64,000 nucleotides of DNA from JAXLYX01 sp046351215 (GTDB lineage Bacteria; Myxococcota_A; Polyangia; Polyangiales; Houyiibacteriaceae). Position numbers and translations under genes: made by a program. The stretch covers positions 62,001 through 126,000 of the forward strand of contig JAXLYX010000011.1 of assembly GCA_046351215.1 (NCBI GenBank), read 5' to 3'. This document shows, one piece after another, positions 54,499 through 63,022 of the stretch (position 1 is its first letter; each line of letters starts with the position of its first letter). The notes under the pieces were generated by a model that worked only from the letters and a program-made list of their open reading frames with translations, was not told the DNA's origin and did not search any database.

Positions 54499-56312
54499 CA
54501 CGTCCCGATCCAGAGCGTACGCCCCCGGACGAGCGCGAGCGTCCTTCCGGAGGGCGCGAGCGCGAGCGCCCGCACGGGGCCGTCCCCGCTCATCCAGGGC
54601 TCGCCGCGCAGCAGCACGAAGCGTCCCTCCGCCTCGCGGACCACGACCGCGTGCTCGAGCGAGAGCGCGTAGCTCCGCCCGTCCGGCGTGATGGAGCCTC
54701 CGCGCGACTCGCCGCCGAGCGCGCCGGGCGCGCGCTCGACGAGAGGGCCCGTGGGATGGGAGCTCGCGTCGAGCGGGGCCACGAAGAGCTTCCCTCCGAG
54801 CGCGACGACGACTCCGTCGGTGGTCCAGCCGAGCAAGGTGTAGCGGCCGCCCGGATCGCCGCCGCGCGCCGTCCCGGCCTCGCACGGGATCGCGGGATCG
54901 AAGGGAGCGACCTGCGAGAGCCCGAGGCTCGCCCCCGAAGCGCGACCGTCGGGTCCGCCGAGCGAGACGACGTCGCCTCGGCAGCCTGTCCGGACGTCGA
55001 TGGCCGAGCGGGCTCCCGTGGGATCGACGATCGGCGCGAGGACGTCGGGTGCGGGCTCGTGGAACGAGGGGTCGCCGACCTTGAAGCGCGTCGCCGCGGG
55101 CCCCCGGACGACGAGCGCATCGTCCGCCTCGAAGGAGAGCAGCGTCGCCGCGTCGGAACGGAGGTTGCCGGGCGTGATCTCGCCGTAGGACGTCCACGTC
55201 ACCGCCGGGGCCGCGCTCGTCGCGGCGATCGCGTCGGTGACGAGGCGGAGGTTGTCGGCGTCGATGCGGATCCCGAGCGCATTCGCCGTGCGGAGGGCCT
55301 CGTGCGCCTCCGCGAGCGAGCCCCGACCGAGGAGCGCCGCGACGCGGATGGCGAGGAGCCGACCGAGCGAAGGGATGGCGCCGCAGGGAAGGCCGCGTGC
55401 GACCTGGGTCCCGACGACGGCGACCCCGTGCTCGCGGCAGATCGCCGAAGCGAGCGCGAGCGCCTGACCGCTGCGCTCGGCCGCGCGCGCCGGCCGCTGG
55501 CCGAGGAATCGCCGCGCGTCGCGCGTCATCGCGAGGAGCGTCTTGCCCGGCTCGCTCCGATCGAGCGCGAGGCCCGACGGAAGGTTCGGCCAGACGAGCT
55601 TCGTATGGGTCTCGGGGAGACCGCGCGGGACGACCTTCACGGTCACGACGAGATCGCTCGTCCCGTCGCCGTCGACGTCCTCCGCGCCGGCCTCGAGGCT
55701 CGCGCGCTCGACCCATGGCGTGTCCGCGGTGGCCGCGAACACGCGGACGCCGTCGGTCGGCTGCGGCTCCGGATGCGTGAGCATCGGGAGGAGCTCGCGC
55801 TCCTCCGAGCCCGCGCAGATCGTCGTGCGCTCGACGACGGCGAGGTCGGGCGAGAGCGTGCGGGCCTCGAAGGGGCCGTCCTCGCAGTCCGGACGGCGCA
55901 TCGTGCGCGTGAGCAAGGTCTGTACGAACGCCCGGCCGTCGCGACGCGCGAACCCGATGGCCTGCTCGGTCTGCGAGCCGAGCAACACGAGGAGGTCGGC
56001 GTCACCGTCGCGGTCGAAGTCCGAGGTCAGCGTCGCGACGATCTCGAAGCCGCCGTACGCGAGCTTCTGCCCGTCCAGGACGAGCTCGGTCGTACCGGGA
56101 GCCACGCGGACCGAGCGCACCGACGTGAACCCGGGCGTCGTCGTCGGGGCGCCCGAAGGCGTTCCGGGCGCCGAGATCGTCGCCGGCTCGCCGGCTCGGT
56201 ACGGGACCCGGTGATCGGGCTCCTCGCAGGCGTCGCAGCTCGCGAGCACGAGGGCGAGAACGAAGAGGGAGGTGCGAGGGAGCGTCGGGGGCATGGCCAC
56301 GGGACGTCGCAT
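54495..56312 (-). CDS. Lipoprotein with FG-GAP/VCBS-type repeats
   Basis: A 605-residue protein with a lipoprotein signal (SLFVLALVLASC) and two calcium-loop repeats of the FG-GAP type (DFDRDGDADLLVLLG and DVDGDGTSDLVVTV), suggesting an integrin-like beta-propeller at the N-terminus. The middle is helical and the C-terminus has WD/propeller-like segments (GWTTDGVVVALGGKLF, APSGRTLALVRGRTLWIG). The start is ATG 56312; ATG 56294 is possible. The function is unknown, and it is translationally coupled to the PQQ-repeat gene. Confidence 0.72.
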   Translation of the reverse strand: MRRPVAMPPTLPRTSLFVLALVLASCDACEEPDHRVPYRAGEPATISAPGTPSGAPTTTPGFTSVRSVRVAPGTTELVLDGQKLAYGGFEIVATLTSDFDRDGDADLLVLLGSQTEQAIGFARRDGRAFVQTLLTRTMRRPDCEDGPFEARTLSPDLAVVERTTICAGSEERELLPMLTHPEPQPTDGVRVFAATADTPWVERASLEAGAEDVDGDGTSDLVVTVKVVPRGLPETHTKLVWPNLPSGLALDRSEPGKTLLAMTRDARRFLGQRPARAAERSGQALALASAICREHGVAVVGTQVARGLPCGAIPSLGRLLAIRVAALLGRGSLAEAHEALRTANALGIRIDADNLRLVTDAIAATSAAPAVTWTSYGEITPGNLRSDAATLLSFEADDALVVRGPAATRFKVGDPSFHEPAPDVLAPIVDPTGARSAIDVRTGCRGDVVSLGGPDGRASGASLGLSQVAPFDPAIPCEAGTARGGDPGGRYTLLGWTTDGVVVALGGKLFVAPLDASSHPTGPLVERAPGALGGESRGGSITPDGRSYALSLEHAVVVREAEGRFVLLRGEPWMSGDGPVRALALAPSGRTLALVRGRTLWIGTW

Positions 56313-56325
56313 GGCCGGGAGCGTG

Positions 56326-57594
56326 TCATTTCCTGCGGCGGCGCGCGAGGAAGCGGAGCACCGCGAAGGCCGCGAGGGCGAACGGGATCCCGGGGCCGGA
56401 GCGAGGACCGGGCTCGGCCCCCACGGCGATCGCGCAGCCCCGGCTCTTCGCGCCCGGGCTCGTGGCGCCGCTCGGATTGCAGTCGAACTCGCAGCTCGAG
56501 GCGGTCTCCCCGGCCGAGGCGACGCAATAGCCGTTGCCGCAGATCTCCCCGGAGCAATCGGCCGCGCACGCGCTCGGCTCCCCCGCCGTGCACTGCCCGT
56601 CGCCGCAGGAAGGCGCACGCCCGCAGAGGCGCGCGCTCGGATACGCGAGGTCCTGGCAGAGATCCGCGAGGGGACGTCCGACGAAGAGGATCGACTCGGA
56701 GCCCTCGCTCTCGGGAAGCACGTTCACGACGTCGCAGCCCCGCGAGGGATCGGTGACGTAGTCCTCGAGTCCCTCGATCAGCACGCCGAGCAGCTGGCTC
56801 GACGCATCGAAGACCCCGGCCCCCGAGTCGCCCCCGAACGTGTCGGTCGAGGCGACGAGGTAGTCGTCGCCGACGTGGGCCGTGTGCGTCAGCGACCCGC
56901 CCGTCCCGATCTTCGTCGGGAGGCCGGAGCCGTGGCCGATCACCGCGAGCGGCGTGCCGATGGAGAGCGGGAGCTGGAGCGAGGAGATGGCCGCGGGCGC
57001 GTGGCCCGTGACGGCGCGGTCGAGCTGCACGATCGCGTAGTCGACGCTGTCGTGCCGCTTCAGGACCACGCGCCGGCAGTGGTACACGTCGTCGTTCCCG
57101 ATCGGCGAGAGCTGCCCGGCCGCCACGTAGGAGTCGTCGAACACGAAGGCGAGGGTGTCGCAGCGGAGCGCCCGATCCTGCGGGTTCGTCGCGAGGATCG
57201 GGTGGATGCAGTGGCCGGCGGTGAGGACCAGGTCGTCGTCGATCAGCGTCGCCGAGCAGACGGCCGCGACCGGCTGCTCGACGAAGCGTTGCTCGGCGCA
57301 GAGCCCGAACGTGGTCCCGAGCGGCGGCCCGTCGAGCTGGTAGGTCCCCGCGCTCGCCGGCACCACGTGCGGAAGGGGCACGACCGCCAGGGTCGACGCC
57401 GCCGCGACCGCCCGGAGGGCCGGATCCGCCTCTTCGTAGACGTCCGCGCGGCCGTCCGTTCCGTAGACCACCGCGGCTCGGACGCTGCCGACGTCGGCCC
57501 GGGCGGGGGCCGTCGCCGAGAGCACGACCGCGAGCGACGCGAGGAGGACGGAACGGCGGGAGAGGACGCCGGGCGTCGCGGAGCGGTGAGGCAT
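56326..57594 (-). CDS. Trypsin-like serine protease with MYXO-CTERM sorting tail
   Basis: A 422-residue secreted S1-family protease. A signal peptide ends near ARADVG; the catalytic His is in VLTAGHCIHP, Asp in SVDYAIVQLD and Ser in TFGGDSGAGVF. After the protease domain come Cys-rich repeats typical of myxobacterial surface proteins (SCGDGQCTAGEPSACAADC, GNGYCVASAGETASSCEFDC). The C-terminal tail has GC (SRGCAIAVGAE), a short hydrophobic helix and RRRR, which is the MYXO-CTERM pattern for processing and surface anchoring. This is the best lineage marker in the window. ATG 57594 lies six bases after TATCCT. Confidence 0.9.
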   Translation of the reverse strand: MPHRSATPGVLSRRSVLLASLAVVLSATAPARADVGSVRAAVVYGTDGRADVYEEADPALRAVAAASTLAVVPLPHVVPASAGTYQLDGPPLGTTFGLCAEQRFVEQPVAAVCSATLIDDDLVLTAGHCIHPILATNPQDRALRCDTLAFVFDDSYVAAGQLSPIGNDDVYHCRRVVLKRHDSVDYAIVQLDRAVTGHAPAAISSLQLPLSIGTPLAVIGHGSGLPTKIGTGGSLTHTAHVGDDYLVASTDTFGGDSGAGVFDASSQLLGVLIEGLEDYVTDPSRGCDVVNVLPESEGSESILFVGRPLADLCQDLAYPSARLCGRAPSCGDGQCTAGEPSACAADCSGEICGNGYCVASAGETASSCEFDCNPSGATSPGAKSRGCAIAVGAEPGPRSGPGIPFALAAFAVLRFLARRRRK

Positions 57595-57600
57595 CCCGGA

Positions 57601-57606
57601 AGGATA
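57601..57606 (-). promoter_or_regulatory. TATCCT -10-like element six bases before the protease start
   Basis: On the minus strand TATCCT-tccggg-ATG, matching the leaderless layout. The same hexamer is found at 7531 and 11955 upstream of the PHP and kinase genes, with larger spacings. Confidence 0.45.
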
Positions 57607-57632
57607 GGGTGGCGAACGCCGTCCGACCACGC

Positions 57633-58331
57633 TCAGTGGAGGACGCGCTCTTCCGCCTTGCCCCCGCGGACGACCCGGAGCGAGGGCCCCGAGGAACGTC
57701 CGCCGCCCGAGGAGCCCCCCCCGGGCCTCGGGCTCCGCGCGAGGACGACGAGGACGCCGCCGGCGAGCGCGCCGAGGCCGGTGGCCGAGGCGACGAGGAA
57801 ACCCGGGACCGAGAGCGTGGTCAGCGCCATGACGACGACGAGCCCCGCGAGGATCCCGAGGAGCTTCCGCCCCGTGGTCGGGAACTGCCCGAAGACGAGC
57901 AGCGCCTGGTCGCGATGCCGGAACGTCTGGGCGCCCATCACCGCGAGGTAGATGCCCGAGGCGCCGTTCCAGAGCAGCGGAGCCGCGAGCGGGACCCCGA
58001 CGAGCAGGCCGAGGGCGGCCGAGACGAGGACGCCGGCGACCATGACGAGCACGGTCTCCTTCGTGCCGCGCTGTGCCTCGTACGGCGGGATCGCCCACCA
58101 CGCGAAGACCACGTCGAGGAAGCGCGGCATCAGCGCCTGGGGCGGGCAGACGAGCCAGTGCAGCGCCACCTGCGCGGGCGTGAGCACCGAGAGCGAGCCG
58201 ACGTGGAGCGAGAGCGCATCCGAGATCGGCACGCCCAGGTAGCCCTCGGCGATCACCTCGACGAAGAACGCCACGACCAGCAGGCCGATGAAGCCCTTCG
58301 TGAACGAGGTGAGACGCGGGAACGAGATCAC
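57633..58331 (-). CDS. Rhomboid-like membrane protein
   Basis: A 232-residue protein with about five to six membrane helices. The segment LLWNGASGIYLAVMGA resembles the GxSG motif of rhomboid intramembrane proteases, including the Ser. The partner His on a later helix is not seen, so it may be an inactive rhomboid-fold protein. The C-terminus is Gly/Ser/Arg-rich. It begins with GTG one base after the sucA stop, so it is probably co-transcribed with sucA. Family confidence is low to moderate. Confidence 0.55.
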   Translation of the reverse strand: MISFPRLTSFTKGFIGLLVVAFFVEVIAEGYLGVPISDALSLHVGSLSVLTPAQVALHWLVCPPQALMPRFLDVVFAWWAIPPYEAQRGTKETVLVMVAGVLVSAALGLLVGVPLAAPLLWNGASGIYLAVMGAQTFRHRDQALLVFGQFPTTGRKLLGILAGLVVVMALTTLSVPGFLVASATGLGALAGGVLVVLARSPRPGGGSSGGGRSSGPSLRVVRGGKAEERVLH

Positions 58332-58332
58332 G

Positions 58333-61245
58333 TCAGCCCTCGAAGACCTCGTCGACGAGCATCTTCTGCTCGAGCTTGTGCGCCGCGTTCGAGCCGGTGG
58401 CCGGGCTCGCGCTCTCGGGGCGCGCGACGCAGCGGAGCGTGAAGCGGTCGCCGAGGATGTCGGGGATGCGCGCGCGGATGAAGAACCACGCGCCCATGTT
58501 CCAGGGCTCTTCCTGGGCCCAGACGAGGTCGGTGCCGGCCGCGTAGGGGGCGAGCGTGTCGACGATCTCCTGCGGCCGGAGCGGATAGAGCTGCTCGAGC
58601 CGGATCAGGGCGACGTGGTTCGCCTGCGTGGCCTCGCGGCGCTCGAGCAGGTCGTAGTAGACCTTGCCCGAGCACATCACGATGCGCTTCACCTTGGTCG
58701 GGTCGATCGCGGGATCGTCCGCGATGATGCGCTGGAACGTGCCGTTCGCGAGCTCGTCGAGCTTGCTGACCGCGCGGTGGTGACGCAGCAGGCTCTTCGG
58801 CGTCATGACGACGAGCGGCTTGCGGTAGGGCCGCACGACCTGCCGACGCAACACGTGGAAGATCTGCGCCGGCGTCGTGCAGTTCACGACCTGGAAGTTG
58901 TCCTCCGCGCAGAGCTGGAGGAAGCGCTCGAGGCGCGCGCTCGAGTGCTCGGGGCCCGCGCCCTCGAAGCCGTGCGGCAGGAGCATCACGAGGGCCGAGA
59001 GGCGGTGCCACTTGTCCTCGGACGACGAGATGAACTGGTCGATGATGACCTGCGACGTGTTCACGAAGTCGCCGAACTGCGCCTCCCAGACGACGAGGGC
59101 GTCGGGCGTGTCGAGCGAGTAGCCCCATTCGAAGCCGACGACGCCGGCCTCGGAGAGCGGGCTGTCGTAGATCTCGATCTTCGCCTGGTCCGGAGTGAGG
59201 CCGGCGAGCCTGCAGTGGGGCTTGCCCGTGTTCACGTCGAAGACGACGGCATGGCGGTGGCTGAACGTGCCGCGGCGGACGTCCTGGCCCGTGAGTCGGC
59301 TCCGGTGACCGTCGACGAGGAGGGTCGCGAACGCGAGGTTCTCCGCCGTGCCCCAGTCGAGGGGCTCGTCCTTGTCGAGGATCTCCTTCTGCTTGTCGAG
59401 CACGAAGCGCTTCACGCGCGGATGCGGAGTGAAGCCCTCGGGGAGCGTGACGATCTTGCCGAGGAGCTCCTGGAGCTTCTCCTTCGGGTAGCCGGTGAAG
59501 ACCTTCGGCGTGTCGATGTCGAGGCCGCCGCGGTAGTCCTGCCAGACGCCCTGCATCGCGGGGACCTCGAGGCTGAACGCGCCCGTCTTCGCCTCGTCGA
59601 GCATCTGCTCGAGGTAGGCCTTGCGGTCCTCCTCGATCTGCTTCGCCTGCTCGACCGTCGTCTTGCCCGTCTGCACGAGCCTGTCGATGTAGACCTCGCG
59701 GACCGAGCGCTTCCTGTCGATCGTCGCGTACATCACCGGTTGGGTGAAGCGCGGCTCGTCGCCCTCGTTGTGGCCGTACTTGCGGTAGCAATAGAGGTCG
59801 ATGACGACGTCCGCGCCGAAGCGCTGGCGGTACTCGACGGCCAGGCGGACCGTCTGCACGACGGCCTCCGGATCCTCGCCGTTCACGTGGAACACGGGGC
59901 AGCGGAGCATGCGCGTGATGTCCGTGCAGTACTCGGTCGAGCGGCTGTCCTCGGGGTTCGTCGTGAAGCCGATCTGGTTGTTGATGACGACGTGGACGGT
60001 GCCGCCCGTCTTGTACGCCTTGAGCTGCGAGAGGTTCAGCGTCTCGGCGACGATGCCCTGACCGACGAACGCGGCGTCGCCGTGCACGAGCAGCGGCAGG
60101 ACGGTGCGGCGCTCGAGGTCGTGCTTGCGATCCTGCTTCGCGCGGACGCGGCCCTCGACGACCGGGTTCACCCACTCGAGGTGGCTCGGGTTGAACGTCA
60201 GCGTCATGTGGACGGGACGTCCGCACGCGGTCGGTCGGTCGATCGAGTACCCGAGGTGGTACTTCACGTCGCCGCGGCCCATGTAGTCCTCGGGGTGGTT
60301 GTCGACGAAGCCGGTGAAGATCTGCCGGACGTCCATCCCGAGGATGTTGACCATCACGTTCAGGCGGCCGCGGTGGGCCATGCCGATGACGATCTCCTCG
60401 ACGCCTTCCTCGGCGGCGCGCTCGGTGAGCAGGTCGAGGAGCGGGATGACGCTCTCGCCACCCTCGAGCGAGAAGCGCTTCGCACCGATGAACTTCGTGT
60501 GGAGGAACTGCTCGAAGATCTCGGCGTCCGTGAGCTTCGTGAGGACGCGCAGCTGCTTGTCCTGCGAGAGATCGATGCGGTTGCCCGTCGACTCCATCGC
60601 GGTCTGCAGCCACTTCCGCGCTTCGCCGTCGTCGAGGAACGTGTACTCGACGCCGATGGAGCGCGTGTAGGTCGAGTTCAGACGCTCGAGGATCTCGCCG
60701 AGCGTCGCCTGCGGGACGCCGAGCACGTCGCCGGCGGCGAAGGGCGTGTCGAGCGGGACGTGCGCGAGACCGTAGCGTTCGAGCGTGAGCTCGGGCTCGG
60801 GCTTGCGCGCGAGGCCGAGGGGATCGAGATCGGCGAAGAGGTGGCCGCGGACGCGGTAGGCGTTCACGAGGGCCGAGAGGCGCGCCTGGAGCTCGGTCGC
60901 GGCCTGCAGCTCGCTCGAGGGGGCGAGCGAGCGACGGTCGATGGCGGCTCCCCGACGGTCGCCGGCGCGGCGCTCCGGGAGGGGAAGGCTCTCGGACGTG
61001 GGCGGGAGCGAGTAGAGGCCGACGCTCGGGGCGTTCCCCGCGTCGACGTCCTCGAAGTCGAGGACGGAGCCGCGATTCGCGACGGGCGCGAGGATCGTGC
61101 CCGCGCTCGTGAGGCTCGGATAGTCGTTCGGCGGGAGTCCGTCGAAGTACCGCCGCCAGCTCTCGTCGACGGAGGAGGGGTTCGCTGCCCAGCGGAGGAA
61201 CATCTCCTCCACGAGGCCCTGGTTCACGCCGAAATCGCCGCTCAT
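58333..61245 (-). CDS. sucA: 2-oxoglutarate dehydrogenase E1 component
   Basis: A 970-residue thiamine-diphosphate enzyme that decarboxylates 2-oxoglutarate in the TCA cycle. Family motifs include VGVEYTFLDDGEARKWLQ, MAHRGRLNVMVNILG, KYHLGYS, the LTFNPSHLEWVNPVVEG region, GDAAFVGQGIVAET, NNQIGFTT and the C-terminal LLPHGFEGAGPEHSSARLER and KSLLRHHRA. No sucB (E2) is in the window. The start ATG 61245 (MSGDFGVNQGLVEEMFLRW) fits the family N-terminal E2-binding helix. Confidence 0.97.
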   Translation of the reverse strand: MSGDFGVNQGLVEEMFLRWAANPSSVDESWRRYFDGLPPNDYPSLTSAGTILAPVANRGSVLDFEDVDAGNAPSVGLYSLPPTSESLPLPERRAGDRRGAAIDRRSLAPSSELQAATELQARLSALVNAYRVRGHLFADLDPLGLARKPEPELTLERYGLAHVPLDTPFAAGDVLGVPQATLGEILERLNSTYTRSIGVEYTFLDDGEARKWLQTAMESTGNRIDLSQDKQLRVLTKLTDAEIFEQFLHTKFIGAKRFSLEGGESVIPLLDLLTERAAEEGVEEIVIGMAHRGRLNVMVNILGMDVRQIFTGFVDNHPEDYMGRGDVKYHLGYSIDRPTACGRPVHMTLTFNPSHLEWVNPVVEGRVRAKQDRKHDLERRTVLPLLVHGDAAFVGQGIVAETLNLSQLKAYKTGGTVHVVINNQIGFTTNPEDSRSTEYCTDITRMLRCPVFHVNGEDPEAVVQTVRLAVEYRQRFGADVVIDLYCYRKYGHNEGDEPRFTQPVMYATIDRKRSVREVYIDRLVQTGKTTVEQAKQIEEDRKAYLEQMLDEAKTGAFSLEVPAMQGVWQDYRGGLDIDTPKVFTGYPKEKLQELLGKIVTLPEGFTPHPRVKRFVLDKQKEILDKDEPLDWGTAENLAFATLLVDGHRSRLTGQDVRRGTFSHRHAVVFDVNTGKPHCRLAGLTPDQAKIEIYDSPLSEAGVVGFEWGYSLDTPDALVVWEAQFGDFVNTSQVIIDQFISSSEDKWHRLSALVMLLPHGFEGAGPEHSSARLERFLQLCAEDNFQVVNCTTPAQIFHVLRRQVVRPYRKPLVVMTPKSLLRHHRAVSKLDELANGTFQRIIADDPAIDPTKVKRIVMCSGKVYYDLLERREATQANHVALIRLEQLYPLRPQEIVDTLAPYAAGTDLVWAQEEPWNMGAWFFIRARIPDILGDRFTLRCVARPESASPATGSNAAHKLEQKMLVDEVFEG

Positions 61246-61446
61246 GGTTCTTCACCCGGCGTCGAGTCGTGGGGAGGGGGGGTGGGCTCGCCCTCTCTTG
61301 GCTCGCACGTCGGCCCGACCTTACTCCCGGCCCCGGGGGACGGCCAGTACCGGCTCGCGCGAAATGGCTCGTGACATCCATTCGAAACGCGGGCTGTGTG
61401 GGCCGAGGTGCTCGACCGGAGCGCGGGCGTTGGTCATGGTCGGGGC

Positions 61447-61839
61447 ATGGAACGCATCCTGCTCACTCTGTCCGGTGCGATGGGCTTCCTCGCGGTCGCC
61501 CTCGGCGCGTTCGGGGCCCACGGGCTCAAGAAGAAGCTCGAGCCCCTGGTCGACGGCGCGCAGCGCCTCGCCTGGTGGGAGACCGCCGCTCACTACCACC
61601 TCACGCATGCGCTGGCGCTCGGTCTCGCCGCCGTGATCGTCGGCAAGGCCGGAGGCGGCCCCGCGGGCCCGGCGGGCTGGTGCTTCGTCGCCGGGATGAC
61701 GATCTTCTCGGGCAGCCTCTACGTCATGACGCTGACCGGCATCCGCGGCCTCGGCGCGATCACTCCGATCGGCGGCCTCTTCCTGCTCGCGGGCTGGGCG
61801 CAGCTCGCCTGGGCCGGGTTCAAGCTCGGCGGGAGCTGA
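61447..61839 (+). CDS. DUF423 small membrane protein
   Basis: A 130-residue protein with four membrane helices and the DUF423 pattern: VALGAFGAHGLKKKL, the central WWETAAHYHLTHALAL motif and FSGSLYVMTLTG. The function of the family is unknown. It is divergent from sucA; the 201-base gap between them shows no confident element. CATGGT lies six bases before the ATG, a weak leaderless-like hexamer. Confidence 0.88.
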   Translation: MERILLTLSGAMGFLAVALGAFGAHGLKKKLEPLVDGAQRLAWWETAAHYHLTHALALGLAAVIVGKAGGGPAGPAGWCFVAGMTIFSGSLYVMTLTGIRGLGAITPIGGLFLLAGWAQLAWAGFKLGGS

Positions 61840-61857
61840 GCGGCTCGACGGAGCGAA

Positions 61858-61883
61858 GAAGCCCGGGGTCTCCCCCGGGCTTC
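61858..61883. terminator. Bidirectional terminator between DUF423 and DUF4340 genes
   Basis: Perfect 11-base arms GAAGCCCGGGG (61858-61868) and CCCCGGGCTTC (61873-61883) with a four-base loop, lying in the 52-base gap between convergent genes. Confidence 0.75.
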
Positions 61884-61891
61884 GTTCGTCG

Positions 61892-63004
61892 TCACGGATG
61901 GCCGCCCATCTGGGTGGCCTGCTGCATGAGCTGCTGCATCAGCTCGGGCGGCAGCTGCAGCGGCTCTCCTCCGCCGCTCGGGGGCATCGCGGGCGGAGCC
62001 TCGGGCGCGCCGCCGTCGGGGGGCGGGAGGTCCGCCTGGAACGCGGCGAGCGCGGGCCGGAGCCGCTCCACCATGTAGCCCGAGACCGTGAACACGACGT
62101 CCGTGCCGCGCTTGCCCACGTAGGCATCGGTGTTCCCGCCGCCGAGCTCGGCGCCGAGCGTGAGCACGACCTCCTCGTTCGTCGGCGTGCCTCCGTCCTC
62201 GGCCGCCGCGTGGCGGATCGCGAGGGTGATCGTCGAGCGCGGCGCCGCGAGGCCGGTCTCCGCGACGGGCGCCGCGAAGTCCGAGGCCCGGAGACGCGAG
62301 ACCGCCGAGACGATCCCGTCGACCTTCGAGGCGCTGAAGCGCTCGATCGGTCGCTCGCCCGCGGCCTGCACCCACTCGTCGCTGGCGTTGCGCTCGAAGC
62401 GGAAGGTGCCCTGATCGCTGACGAAGGAGACGGCGCGCACGTCGCTCGCGTCCGTGTCGAGGATGGTCCGGTCGCGGAACTCGCGGACCTCCTTGTTGAA
62501 CGCGTACTTGATCGAGCCGCGGACCGCGAGCACGTCGTTCGCGCCGTTCACGCGGATCATCGTGTTGCCGCCGCGGTAGGCGCCGATGCGCAGGTCGACG
62601 AGCGCGTTGCCGCCCGCGCCCTTCGCCACGACGTGGATCGCGTGCAGGTCGTCGACCTCGAGCACGGCGTGGTTCGAGGTGTTCGTCGCCGCCACGGTGA
62701 CGAACTCGAGCGTCGTGAGCTTCTCGAGCACGGCGTCGACCGCCGTCGCGTCGGCCGCGGCCTCGACGGGAGCGGCGACGCGGAAGACCGCGCCCTGCTT
62801 CACGAGGCGGATCGCCGGCTGACCCGGCCGCGTGATCGAGACCTCGGCGATCGCGTCACGCGAGACGGTCGGGAGCGGGCTCCGCTCGGCCGCGGGGGCC
62901 GTGTCGGTGTCCGCATCACGCTTCTTCAGGAGGAAGACGGTGCCGCCGAGGAGCGCCGCGAAGAGCGCCGCTGCGACAACCAATCGATTCTTCTGCCAGT
63001 CCAT
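61892..63004 (-). CDS. DUF4340-type membrane-anchored protein of a Gld-like ABC system
   Basis: A 370-residue protein with one N-terminal membrane helix (LVVAAALFAALLGGTVFLL) and a large extracytoplasmic domain with the DUF4340 repeat pattern (SRDAIAEVSITRPGQPAIRL; VKQGAVFRVAAPVEAAAD; LEFVTVAATN). The C-terminus is Pro/Gln/Met-rich. In many bacteria this protein is encoded beside GldG-type proteins and ABC permeases, and here a GldG-like gene lies 18 bases upstream on the same strand. Its role is unknown. Confidence 0.75.
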   Translation of the reverse strand: MDWQKNRLVVAAALFAALLGGTVFLLKKRDADTDTAPAAERSPLPTVSRDAIAEVSITRPGQPAIRLVKQGAVFRVAAPVEAAADATAVDAVLEKLTTLEFVTVAATNTSNHAVLEVDDLHAIHVVAKGAGGNALVDLRIGAYRGGNTMIRVNGANDVLAVRGSIKYAFNKEVREFRDRTILDTDASDVRAVSFVSDQGTFRFERNASDEWVQAAGERPIERFSASKVDGIVSAVSRLRASDFAAPVAETGLAAPRSTITLAIRHAAAEDGGTPTNEEVVLTLGAELGGGNTDAYVGKRGTDVVFTVSGYMVERLRPALAAFQADLPPPDGGAPEAPPAMPPSGGGEPLQLPPELMQQLMQQATQMGGHP

Positions 63005-63022
63005 CGTCGGAGCTCCTCGTGA

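Noticed and set aside
58288..61374. A 1028-residue plus-strand frame over sucA
   Set aside because: Antisense shadow; the minus strand carries complete SucA motifs.
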